Shown one piece after another: positions 39,113 through 46,933 of a DNA stretch of 57,020 nucleotides. This stretch comes from Minisyncoccota bacterium. Its GTDB lineage: Bacteria > Patescibacteriota > Minisyncoccia > Phycocordibacterales > UBA9973. The notes beneath the pieces are model-generated. The model was not told the origin of the DNA and ran no database searches. It was given only the letters and a program-made list of their open reading frames with translations. Position numbers and translations under genes: made by a program. Location of the stretch: the NCBI GenBank assembly GCA_018061145.1, contig JAGOUR010000006.1:1-57020 (forward strand), read 5' to 3'. Positions within the stretch are counted from its first letter, which is position 1. Every line of letters begins with the position of its first letter.

Positions 39113-41626
39113 ATGAAGAAAATTAAGTTTAAATTTAATAAACACCAGCTCAAAAATTGGATTTTGGGTATTTTTGGTTTTGGACTATTGGTCGTAGGGA
39201 TACTAGTAATCTGGACTAGTACATTACAATTACCAGACTTTAAACTCTTTACAGAGCGCAAGATAGCCAGCTCTACAAAGATATATGATAGGACTGGAAC
39301 CATCATATTGTATGACGTACATAGCAATATAAAGCGTACAGTCATCCCCTATGAGTCTATGGGCACATATAGCAAGAATGCCACTGTTGCCATAGAAGAT
39401 TCTGAATTCTACCAACATCACGGAGTTAGATTAAAGTCTCTGATTCGTGCTGTGTGGGCAAATATGACTGGCGGGAAAATCCAAGGTGGATCGACTATCA
39501 CTCAGCAGATTATAAAACAGACATTGCTGACATCAGAGAGGACTGTGACCAGAAAGATAAAAGAATGGATCCTGGCAATCAAGCTCGAAAAGGTAATGAA
39601 CAAAGATGAGATCCTAGCATTGTATCTAAACGAAGCCCCTTATGGTGGAAATATTTACGGGATAGAAGAAGCTTCAAAAGCATTCTTTGGTAAACAACCG
39701 ATAAATCTTACTCTAGCTGAATCTGCATATCTAGCAGCTATACCAAATGGTCCTACATACTACTCCCCCTACCGAGGTCGCACACGTCTAGATACAAGGA
39801 AAAATCTAGTATTAAAAAGGATGCTGGATTTAAAGTTTATAACAGAAAAAGAATACACCGAGGCTGTATCAGAAAAAGTAGAATTCCTTCCAGCCCAACC
39901 AATGTATATAGCAGCTCCACACTTTGTATTCTTCATAAAAGATTACTTGGAAAAGAAATACGGAGTAGAGATGGTGGAGAATGGTGGATTAAAAGTTACC
40001 ACAACTCTTGATTTTGAATTACAGAAAAAAGCAGAAGCTATAGTCCTAGAAAGAGCTCTAGACAACGAAAAGAATTGGGATGGAAAAAATGCAGCCGCAG
40101 TAGTTATAGATCCAAAAACTGGCCACATACTATCTATGGTCGGATCACGAAATTATTTTGATAAAAACATAGATGGAAATTTCAATGTAGCCACTGCAGA
40201 GAGACAACCGGGATCATCTTTCAAGCCTATAGTATATGCAGCCGCATTTGAAAAGGGATACACAAAAGACACAGTACTATTCGATGTACCCACAGAATTT
40301 TCTACAAGTTGCGATGCATATAGTAATCCAAAAGGTAAAAACAAAAAAACAGATTGCTATAATCCAGACAATTATGACAATGCATTCCATGGACCGATGA
40401 CACTCAAAGACGCCCTAGCACAATCCATAAACGTAATAGCAGTAAAACTGCTATACCTAGTAGGAGTACAAGATGCGATAAAGATGGCTCACGACCTGGG
40501 TGTGACTACACTCAATGACGCAAATAGATATGGATTGTCTCTAGTAATCGGAGGTGGAGAGACAAAGCTCTTGGATATGACTTCTGTATATAGCGTATTC
40601 GCTACAGAAGGTATCAGACATCCAAATACAGGAGTACTCTCAATATCAGATGGTGCAGGAAATATCTTGGAAGAATACAAAGACAGACCAGAGCAAATAC
40701 TGAATCCAAATACAACAAGAATTTTGGCAGACATTCTCACTGACAACAATGCTCGTATCCCTACATATGGAGCAAATTCAGCTCTCGTACTACCAGAAGG
40801 TATCCAAGCTGCAGTAAAGACCGGTACCACAAATGACAACAAAGATGCCTGGACTATAGGATACACCCCATCTGTGGTGGTGGGTGTATGGGTGGGTAAC
40901 AATGATAATATACCAATGAAAAAAGGTGGTGTATCTCTCGCTGGACCAATCTGGAACCAAATAATGATGCAAGCATTAACAAAACTACCCAAAGATGAAA
41001 CATTCAACAGGTCAGATGAAGTAGATCCAAATTTGAATCCCCTGCTCCGAGGATACTGGCAAGGTGGTGATACATTCAAAATAGATAAAAAATCTGGAGG
41101 TCTCGCTACTGAATTCACACCAAAAGAAAGTATTGAAGAAAAATCATTAACTAATGTTCATACTATCTTGTATTGGGTAGATAAGAAAGATCCGAGAAAC
41201 AATAAAACTCCAGGACCATCAAATGATTCCCTGTATGATCATTTTGAGATAAGTGTACAGAACTGGTGGTCAAAAAATTCTTACAAATATAAATATGTGG
41301 GGCTAAAAGACAAGCCACTCTTTTATGACAATATCCACAATTCATCAACAAAACCAAGTTTTACAATTAAAAACTTACTAAACACACCCTACAATAAAGA
41401 TGAAACAATATCTTTTGAGGTAGAGGCAAAGAGCCAGAGTCCAATACAAAAAATAGATATATTTATAAATAACAATTACCTAACTTCATTAAAAAATTAT
41501 CCTTATGGTGTATCATTTATCCCTAGTGAACTAGGTATAGATGGTGGAGGAAATACAATACTAGTAAAAATATATGATGTGGATGGTGGTACAAGTCAGC
41601 AAAAATTAAACTTCTACGTGAAGTAA
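39113..41626 (+). CDS. Class A penicillin-binding protein (PBP1A-like)
   Basis: 837 residues from MKKIKFKFNKHQ. The longer ORF from 39068 overlaps the promoter. A membrane anchor (WILGIFGFGLLVVGILVIW) is followed by the glycosyltransferase domain (AIEDSEFYQHHGV, GGSTITQQIIKQ) and the transpeptidase domain. The catalytic motifs are SSFK in RQPGSSFKPIVYAAA, SxN in AQSINVIA, and KTGTTNDNKDAW. A C-terminal Ig-like extension of about 130 residues is present. It polymerises and cross-links peptidoglycan outside the membrane. It is the main wall synthase visible in the window. Confidence 0.95.
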   Translation: MKKIKFKFNKHQLKNWILGIFGFGLLVVGILVIWTSTLQLPDFKLFTERKIASSTKIYDRTGTIILYDVHSNIKRTVIPYESMGTYSKNATVAIEDSEFYQHHGVRLKSLIRAVWANMTGGKIQGGSTITQQIIKQTLLTSERTVTRKIKEWILAIKLEKVMNKDEILALYLNEAPYGGNIYGIEEASKAFFGKQPINLTLAESAYLAAIPNGPTYYSPYRGRTRLDTRKNLVLKRMLDLKFITEKEYTEAVSEKVEFLPAQPMYIAAPHFVFFIKDYLEKKYGVEMVENGGLKVTTTLDFELQKKAEAIVLERALDNEKNWDGKNAAAVVIDPKTGHILSMVGSRNYFDKNIDGNFNVATAERQPGSSFKPIVYAAAFEKGYTKDTVLFDVPTEFSTSCDAYSNPKGKNKKTDCYNPDNYDNAFHGPMTLKDALAQSINVIAVKLLYLVGVQDAIKMAHDLGVTTLNDANRYGLSLVIGGGETKLLDMTSVYSVFATEGIRHPNTGVLSISDGAGNILEEYKDRPEQILNPNTTRILADILTDNNARIPTYGANSALVLPEGIQAAVKTGTTNDNKDAWTIGYTPSVVVGVWVGNNDNIPMKKGGVSLAGPIWNQIMMQALTKLPKDETFNRSDEVDPNLNPLLRGYWQGGDTFKIDKKSGGLATEFTPKESIEEKSLTNVHTILYWVDKKDPRNNKTPGPSNDSLYDHFEISVQNWWSKNSYKYKYVGLKDKPLFYDNIHNSSTKPSFTIKNLLNTPYNKDETISFEVEAKSQSPIQKIDIFINNNYLTSLKNYPYGVSFIPSELGIDGGGNTILVKIYDVDGGTSQQKLNFYVK

Positions 41627-41665
41627 AAAAAATAAAAACCTCGAAATTTTCGAGGTTTTTATTTT
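41627..41665. terminator. Bidirectional terminator
   Basis: AAAATAAAAACCTCGAAA paired with TTTCGAGGTTTTTATTTT, between the PBP gene and the convergent dciA-like gene, whose stop it overlaps. Confidence 0.9.
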
Positions 41666-41922
41666 ATATCCAAAAAATTTGTACCTGGAATATTTGTACG
41701 CAATTCGTTTAAAATCTTTTCTTTCTTCATCAGTAGTTCCCCTTTTACGAGAGGTGACGTATTTATTTTAATATAGCCACCCTTAAAATTTATATTTTCT
41801 TTTTCTATTTTAAGATTTGTATGTTTATAGATCACAGAAGATATCTCACCTAATACAAGATCACCCTTGGAGACCATCTTTACAAATTTCTCTAGAAATT
41901 TATTTATATGATTATAATCCAT
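41659..41922 (-). CDS. DciA/DUF721-like small protein
   Basis: 87 residues, directly downstream of dnaN (4-bp gap). The segment DLVLGEISSVIYKHTNLKIEKENINFKGGYIKIN followed by SPLVKGELLMKKEKILNELR fits the C-terminal KH-like core of DUF721/DciA, the common bacterial loader of the replicative helicase DnaB. Only this core is present; the usual basic N-terminal region is short. The position in the dnaA-dnaN operon supports a replication role. Activity is inferred from family and context. Confidence 0.6.
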   Translation of the reverse strand: MDYNHINKFLEKFVKMVSKGDLVLGEISSVIYKHTNLKIEKENINFKGGYIKINTSPLVKGELLMKKEKILNELRTNIPGTNFLDIK

Positions 41923-41926
41923 AATT

Positions 41927-43027
41927 TTACTGACGATTCATAGGCATCACGAGATACATAAAAGATGAGTCCCCGACTACACGGATTATGATAGGTCTAT
42001 TACTACCATTGAATTCTAGTGTCACACTATCCCCATTTATAGACTGAAAACAATCCACAATGTATTTATAATTTATATTTACACTCACCTCTTCCCCAGA
42101 CAGAGCACTCTCTATGTGTGTAGTATTCTCACCTATATCATTATTTTTTGAATCCACTTCAAAAACTTTTTCACTTGGCTTTAAGTTAAAAGTAATTTGA
42201 TTAAATTTATCAGATAAAATATTTGAAACTTTTATTGCATACAATAAATCTTGTTTGAGGAGTGTGGCTTGAGTTTTAGACTCTCTAGGGATTATCTGTT
42301 TGTAATCTGGGAACGTACCATCTATAACCCTAGATGTGATATATATACCATTCACAGATAGAGATATCTGATTTTTATGTAAAATTATTTTTACATCATC
42401 ATTCACACCATCCAAAATACGAATTATTTCTGTAGCATTTTTTAACGGCAATAATATTCCATCAAAATTAAGTTCTTTTTTAATCTTTACTTTCTTTTCT
42501 GCTAGACGAAAAGAATCGGTAGCTACGAATACCAGCATATCGTCCTGTGGGTAGATATAGACGCTCCCAATCTCTGGTTTGATGTCTGACACCGCTGCAC
42601 TATAATAAACTGCCTTGAGGCCCTCCACGAGCTTTACAGAGGGTACTGTAATCTCTTCACCAGAGAGTATTGGAATAGTTGGAAAATCTTCATAAGGAAT
42701 AGTGTTCAATAAAATATTATTTGATTTTGTTTTAACAGAAAAATTAGAATCAATTAATTCAAACTTAACAGTAGAGTCACCATGCAGTAGAGAAAACAAA
42801 GAAGAAAGAATATCACCCTTCACAGCCACTACACCCTCCGTTTCTATCTTTGCCGGAATTTCAATCTCAATACCAATGTTTAAATTTGTAGCTCTAAGTT
42901 TTAAAACTTTATTTGAAGCCACCCAAAGTACAGATCCTAAAACTGGAAGAGTGAGGTTTTTACCAGTGATTCTCTCTGCTGTTATTAGTGCATCTTTTAT
43001 CTTTTCTATTGAACATTCTAGTTTCAT
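41927..43027 (-). CDS. dnaN: DNA polymerase III sliding clamp (beta subunit)
   Basis: 366 residues, normal length, with the three-domain clamp pattern. It begins MKLECSIEKIKDALITAERI; later come PYEDFPTIP, SGVYIYPQ-like GSVYIYPQDDMLVFVATDSFRLAEK, DGTFPDYKQIIPRES and the C-terminal VVGDSSFMYLVMPMNR. The clamp encircles DNA and holds polymerases by the terminal hydrophobic pocket. It lies downstream of dnaA with the candidate origin between, as in Bacillus and many other bacteria. Confidence 0.96.
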   Translation of the reverse strand: MKLECSIEKIKDALITAERITGKNLTLPVLGSVLWVASNKVLKLRATNLNIGIEIEIPAKIETEGVVAVKGDILSSLFSLLHGDSTVKFELIDSNFSVKTKSNNILLNTIPYEDFPTIPILSGEEITVPSVKLVEGLKAVYYSAAVSDIKPEIGSVYIYPQDDMLVFVATDSFRLAEKKVKIKKELNFDGILLPLKNATEIIRILDGVNDDVKIILHKNQISLSVNGIYITSRVIDGTFPDYKQIIPRESKTQATLLKQDLLYAIKVSNILSDKFNQITFNLKPSEKVFEVDSKNNDIGENTTHIESALSGEEVSVNINYKYIVDCFQSINGDSVTLEFNGSNRPIIIRVVGDSSFMYLVMPMNRQ

Positions 43028-43251
43028 ATATTCTTTCTTAATTAATTATTAAATAAACTCTATTACTAATACTATTCCTGTGGATATGTGGATTACTTTT
43101 TTCGACTATATAAAGTAAGCTTTTTATCTCTTTTTTAAAATTCTTATAAAACATGTCATCTGTATACTTTACTGTGGATTAGTTTTGTTTATGTTTTTGT
43201 GAACATCTTGTTAATTTCTAGCCCCCTACTTATTAACAAGTTTATCCACAG
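43028..43251. other. oriC: Candidate replication origin (dnaA-dnaN gap)
   Basis: A 224-bp gap with four DnaA-box-like 9-mers: TGTGGATAT (43079-43087), TGTGGATTA (43087-43095 and 43173-43181) and the exact consensus TTATCCACA (43242-43250). An A+T-rich stretch near 43040-43070 could be the unwinding element. A fifth exact box lies upstream of dnaA at 44673-44681. No ORF is present. Location between dnaA and dnaN is a classical origin site. Confidence 0.7.
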
Positions 43252-44604
43252 CTATTTGAACATGATTCTGATCCTTTCTATCTCTTGGAGTAGGCTCGGA
43301 TTCGTCTTTAAATCTTCTTTTATTTTGAGGTGTGAGTGTATGACTGTGGTGTGATCTCTACCCCCAAACTTTTGACCTATCAGTGGGTAAGATATATTGA
43401 AATCTTCTCGTAGCAGATACATAGCTACTTGTCGAGCTTGGACTATTTCTTTTCTTCTAGTCTTCTCGTATACATGAGCTTCAGGGATATTGTAATAATC
43501 AGCAATTATTTTGATAATATCTTTTATGGCAACGTTTTTCTTTGGTCTGATATTATTCTTTATTAGATTTTTTGTCTCATTTAGTGAGAGTGATTTATCT
43601 TTCAGTTGAGATTGGCAGATGATTGTATTTAGACTACCCTCCAGTTCTCGTATATTCCCCTCTAACACCTCTGCAAGGTAGGAAATGACTGGTTCATCCA
43701 CTATTATATTTGTCTTCTGTAGCTTGGCTTTTATGATAGCTACACGAGATTCATAATCTGGTTCTGTTATCTGGACTGTCATACCAGAAGCGAATCTAGA
43801 TTGTAGGCGCTCTTCTAATCCTTGGATAAAGTTTGGATGTTTATCTGAAGAAAAAACAATTTGCTTATTGTTTTCATGAAAGATGTTGAATAGATGGAAC
43901 AGTTCTTCTTGTGTCTTTTCTTTTCCTGATATGAATTGGATATCGTCCATAATTATCACATCGTATTTTCTGTATTTCTCCTTAAAACCATTTGGATTTT
44001 TGTTTTGAATTGAGTTTATGTAGTCAATAGCAAATTTTTCAAGACTTACATAATAAATCTTTTTATTTGGAAATTTATTCTTGATACTATTCCCTATCGA
44101 TTGGATCATATGTGTCTTACCTAGACCCGTACCTCCATATACAAAGAATGGATTGTATGTCTCCCCTGGTGTTGTGATGATAGCTTGGGAAACTGCATAT
44201 GCAAGCTCGTTGAATGGTCCAACAATAAAATTATTGAATGTATATTTAGGATTTAAGTTGTCGTCCTTGTTTACGTAGAGATCAGCCAGTGGCAGTTCTT
44301 TGTTTATAGATACAGGGGCTTGTTCATTTTCTGTTTTTGGTTTTACTACTTCGTGTTTTGTGATTATGTATTCTATATTGCGTACACTATCCTCATAATT
44401 CATTAGAGTTTTAAGGATTAGCTTGTGAAATTTATTATTCAACCAGTCTTTTACGAATTCATTTGGTACTCCTATAAATAGTACTCCCTCCTCTTCTTTT
44501 ACTATCTGTGTATTTTTAAACCAGGTTGTAAAATTTGCTTTTGAAATGGATAATTCGATTTCCGCCAAACAGCTTTCCCATAATTTTTTTGTATCTGATA
44601 CCAT
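43252..44604 (-). CDS. dnaA: Chromosomal replication initiator DnaA
   Basis: 450 residues with all four domains: the N-terminal interaction domain (LWESCLAEIELSISKANFTTWF), a short linker, AAA+ with Walker A VYGGTGLGKTHMIQSIG and Walker B YDVIIMDDIQFISGKEKTQEE, and the C-terminal box-binding domain with IGQKFGGRDHTTVIHSHLKI. DnaA opens oriC in its ATP form. DnaA boxes flank the gene on both sides, so autoregulation is likely. Confidence 0.97.
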   Translation of the reverse strand: MVSDTKKLWESCLAEIELSISKANFTTWFKNTQIVKEEEGVLFIGVPNEFVKDWLNNKFHKLILKTLMNYEDSVRNIEYIITKHEVVKPKTENEQAPVSINKELPLADLYVNKDDNLNPKYTFNNFIVGPFNELAYAVSQAIITTPGETYNPFFVYGGTGLGKTHMIQSIGNSIKNKFPNKKIYYVSLEKFAIDYINSIQNKNPNGFKEKYRKYDVIIMDDIQFISGKEKTQEELFHLFNIFHENNKQIVFSSDKHPNFIQGLEERLQSRFASGMTVQITEPDYESRVAIIKAKLQKTNIIVDEPVISYLAEVLEGNIRELEGSLNTIICQSQLKDKSLSLNETKNLIKNNIRPKKNVAIKDIIKIIADYYNIPEAHVYEKTRRKEIVQARQVAMYLLREDFNISYPLIGQKFGGRDHTTVIHSHLKIKEDLKTNPSLLQEIERIRIMFK

Positions 44605-44672
44605 AGTTCCTATTATACTAGTTAAGATTTATAATCGTCCTGTTTGAATTGTGTGCAATCCTGTGTATATCG

Positions 44673-44719
44673 TGTGGATAACTTTATGGGTTGCATAATG
44701 CACCATTATAGTATATATT
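44673..44719 (+). promoter_or_regulatory. DnaA box and rpmH promoter
   Basis: TGTGGATAA (44673-44681) is an exact DnaA box. It is followed by TTGCAT (44691-44696), a 17-nt spacer and TATATT (44714-44719), and rpmH begins 7 nt later. DnaA bound here could affect both dnaA and the ribosomal-protein operon. Confidence 0.65.
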
Positions 44720-44726
44720 AGACATT

Positions 44727-44867
44727 ATGTCTCAAACATATCAACCAAACAAACGTAAAAGAGCTAAAACACATGGTTTTCTTGTACGTACAAAGACAAA
44801 AAATGGCCGCAAGGTCACTGCCCGCCGACGCCAAAAAGGTCGCGCTAGTGTATCTATAAAGAAATAA
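44727..44867 (+). CDS. rpmH: 50S ribosomal protein L34
   Basis: 46 residues starting [20 protein letters not shown], with [20 protein letters not shown] next: a textbook L34, although the family start is usually MKRT. It sits at the head of the conserved rpmH-rnpA-yidD-yidC-jag cluster next to dnaA. rnpA starts one base after its stop. The promoter places transcription start at or next to the ATG. Confidence 0.95.
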   Translation: MSQTYQPNKRKRAKTHGFLVRTKTKNGRKVTARRRQKGRASVSIKK

Positions 44868-44868
44868 C

Positions 44869-45204
44869 ATGCTTTCCAAGAAGTATCGTGTTAATAAGGG
44901 GGTTTTTGAAGCCATTATGAAAGAAGGAAAAATGGTCTCAAGCCCTCTTTTTACTTTCCGGTATATACCCTCCACTGATGGTGTGGTTCATTTTGCTGTA
45001 GTTGCCCCAAAAAGCGTTGTAAAAACAGCTGTTTTAAGGAATTCTCTCAGGAGAAAGGGTTATCGTATGGCTGGCCCATTACTGGCAAAGCCTTTTATTG
45101 GTGCTCTTTTCTTTAAAAAGGAGGCTTTAAAAGCTGAAAATGATCAAATATCTGAAAATATAACGTTTTTATTTAAAAAAGCAGGATTATACTTGTCCCG
45201 TTAG
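44869..45204 (+). CDS. rnpA: Ribonuclease P protein component
   Basis: 111 residues. It begins LSKKYRVNKGVFEAIMKEGK, and the RNA-binding signature is in VVKTAVLRNSLRRKGYRM around residues 50-67 (family consensus RNRxKRxxR, weaker here). The protein assists the RNase P RNA in removing tRNA 5' leaders. The RNA subunit gene was not seen in the window. Its TAG stop (45202-45204) lies inside the left arm of palindromic element C. Confidence 0.88.
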   Translation: MLSKKYRVNKGVFEAIMKEGKMVSSPLFTFRYIPSTDGVVHFAVVAPKSVVKTAVLRNSLRRKGYRMAGPLLAKPFIGALFFKKEALKAENDQISENITFLFKKAGLYLSR

Positions 45205-45314
45205 AGATGTGTTATTTGTGTTTTTTTATATAGGTTTGCTTATAAATAAGGTTGTATTTATTAATTTAAATTAAAAAGAAACGGAAATGTAAGCATTTCC
45301 TATCTCTAATGGGA
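45196..45314 (+). repeat. Palindromic start-codon element C (119 bp)
   Basis: Arms TCCCGTTAGAGAT (45196-45208) and ATCTCTAATGGGA (45302-45314) pair with one G-T wobble. The inner hairpin is GGAAATGT-AA-GCATTTCC. The left arm contains the TAG stop of rnpA and the right arm provides the first base of the yidD ATG (45314-45316), so the element exactly bridges the two genes. Confidence 0.88.
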
Positions 45315-45520
45315 TGGCTAAAATAATTATTTGGTTGATAGATATATATCAAAAAACTCCTTTAAAATCGCACTATTCTTGCAAGTTCCTGCCTACTTGC
45401 TCTGAGTATAGCAAGCAGGCCTTTGAAAAATATGGATTTTTTAAGGGTTTTTATTTGTCTGTTTGGCGTGTGCTCCGATGCCACCCATGGCAAAAACATA
45501 GCTATGATCCTGTGAGGTAA
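45314..45520 (+). CDS. yidD: Membrane protein insertion efficiency factor YidD
   Basis: 68 residues, typical length. The three-Cys signature is KFLPTCSEYSKQAFEKYG preceded by SHYSCK and followed by LRCHPW, with YDPV at the end. YidD is a small peripheral membrane protein that helps YidC-dependent insertion. Its ATG is formed by the right end of element C. yidC follows 29 bp later. Confidence 0.94.
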   Translation: MAKIIIWLIDIYQKTPLKSHYSCKFLPTCSEYSKQAFEKYGFFKGFYLSVWRVLRCHPWQKHSYDPVR

Positions 45521-45537
45521 TCATCATAATTTTATGC

Positions 45538-45543
45538 TACAAT
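45538..45543 (+). promoter_or_regulatory. -10 box of yidC
   Basis: TACAAT, then exactly 6 nt to the yidC ATG at 45550. It suggests an additional leaderless transcript inside the cluster. No clear -35 was found. Confidence 0.5.
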
Positions 45544-45549
45544 AGACGG

Positions 45550-46293
45550 ATGAGCGCACTATGGAATACATTTTTTTATCAGCCTATATATAATATGCTG
45601 GTTTTTTTAATAGATAAGGTTACTTTTGGGGATATTGGTTTTGCTATTATCATTTTGACTATACTCGTAAAACTCATCCTCTTCCCTCTTGCTAAAAAGT
45701 CTATACAGAGTCAGATTTACATGAAAAAGCTTGAGCCAGAACTCAAGAAATTGAAAACTGATTATCCAAACAAAGAAGAACAAGCAAAAAAACAATTTGA
45801 ATTGTATAAGAAATACGGAGTGAACCCATTCTCTGGTTGTTTGGTTGTTTTACTCCAACTGCCCGTTATATTCGCTCTCTACTATGTATTTATTAATTTC
45901 AAGATAGACAGTAGTATCATTTATAGTTTTATAAATGTACCGGTTGTCATGAATACAAATTTCTTGGGATTATTTGATCTTTCTTTGAATCACAGCATAT
46001 TTCTAGCTCTATTGGCTGGTATTTCTCAATATTTCCAGGCATACCTAGCTACTCCAAAGAAGACTATCAAGGATGTAGAGGTGGTATCAGATAATACCAA
46101 AAAGACTTTTCAAGAAGAATTGGCAAGTAGTATGCAGTTAAATATTCGTTATGTATTGCCGGTGTTTGTAGCATTTATCGCTTATACTTTCTCTGCAGGG
46201 GTTGCATTATACTGGATTGTGAGTAATATATTCACTATAGGTCAGGAATGGTACGTAAGAGACCAAATAGCCAAAAAAGAAAATAACTTCTAA
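45550..46293 (+). CDS. yidC: Membrane protein insertase YidC/Oxa1
   Basis: 247 residues: the short Oxa1-type form without the large periplasmic domain of proteobacterial YidC. Five membrane segments. The family core includes LVKLILFPLAKKSIQSQIYM, the cytoplasmic hairpin PELKKLKTDYPNKEEQAKKQ, and LVVLLQLPVIFALYYVF. The positive residue expected in the hydrophilic groove is probably Lys in TILVKLILFP. It inserts small membrane proteins with or without Sec. Element B follows 14 bp after its stop. Confidence 0.95.
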   Translation: MSALWNTFFYQPIYNMLVFLIDKVTFGDIGFAIIILTILVKLILFPLAKKSIQSQIYMKKLEPELKKLKTDYPNKEEQAKKQFELYKKYGVNPFSGCLVVLLQLPVIFALYYVFINFKIDSSIIYSFINVPVVMNTNFLGLFDLSLNHSIFLALLAGISQYFQAYLATPKKTIKDVEVVSDNTKKTFQEELASSMQLNIRYVLPVFVAFIAYTFSAGVALYWIVSNIFTIGQEWYVRDQIAKKENNF

Positions 46294-46307
46294 TTAAACG
46301 TATATGG

Positions 46308-46427
46308 ATCCCGTATGAAATGTGTATGTAATATTTATACGGATTTTACAAAATAAACTTAGTCGGTATTATTAATGATAATATAATTAAATACGGAAAT
46401 GTAAACATTTCCTATTTCATACGGGAT
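46308..46427 (+). repeat. Palindromic start-codon element B (120 bp)
   Basis: Arms ATCCCGTATGAAAT (46308-46321) and ATTTCATACGGGAT (46414-46427), a perfect 14-bp match. Internal TATAAT at 46382-46387, ACGGATTT motif, and the hairpin GGAAATGT-AA-ACATTTCC. The last two bases start the khpB ATG (46426-46428). It is very similar to element A along its length; the one arm difference (C to T) is matched by G to A in the other arm. Confidence 0.9.
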
Positions 46428-46893
46428 GGATAAAGATTCTATTAAAAAAATTGTTGAAGAGATATTTACACATACAGGATGTACTCTTTCTGGTTGTGAG
46501 ATCACAGAAGATGCGGGTATGACATGGGTAGCCATAAGTACTCCAGACTCGAGATTCCTTATTGGCCGTGAGGGAGATACTCTCCGGTCTTTGAATCATC
46601 TTGTTCGCAAGCTTTCTGAAAAGAATCACACAGAGGAAGCCACCTCTGCCCTGTTCGTAGATATCAATGGTTATCAGAAGAAAAGATTTGATAATCTAAA
46701 AGCCACTGCATATATGCTCGCAGAGCGTGCTAGATACTTCAAGAGTAATATAGAGGTAGATCCTATGCCAGCTTCAGAGAGACGCATAATTCACATGTTT
46801 TTAGAGAATGCAAAAGATGTGACCACTGAATCTACTGGATTTGGACCAAATAGAAAAGTCGTTATAAAGTACGTTGGAAACGATACAATATAG
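46426..46893 (+). CDS. khpB: RNA-binding KH-R3H protein (Jag/KhpB/EloR type)
   Basis: 155 residues. It lacks the long Jag N-terminal domain and linker of Firmicutes. A KH domain (ISTPDSRFLIGREGDTLRSL) is followed by an R3H domain (PMPASERRIIHMFLENAKDV, then STGFGPNRKVVI). KhpB binds mRNAs and small RNAs and affects cell elongation in Gram-positives. It stands in its usual place after yidC. Its start codon comes from element B. Confidence 0.93.
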   Translation: MDKDSIKKIVEEIFTHTGCTLSGCEITEDAGMTWVAISTPDSRFLIGREGDTLRSLNHLVRKLSEKNHTEEATSALFVDINGYQKKRFDNLKATAYMLAERARYFKSNIEVDPMPASERRIIHMFLENAKDVTTESTGFGPNRKVVIKYVGNDTI

Positions 46894-46896
46894 ATA

Positions 46897-46933
46897 ATAT
46901 AAAAACCGCAACATTGTTGCGGTTTTTATATTA
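46897..46933. terminator. Bidirectional terminator
   Basis: AATATAAAAACCGCAAC, ATT loop, GTTGCGGTTTTTATATT, ending the khpB unit and the convergent secretion locus. Confidence 0.93.

Noticed and set aside
40489-41118. Long antisense ORF inside the penicillin-binding protein gene
   Set aside because: It is a mirror frame of a strongly supported gene, with no coding features of its own.
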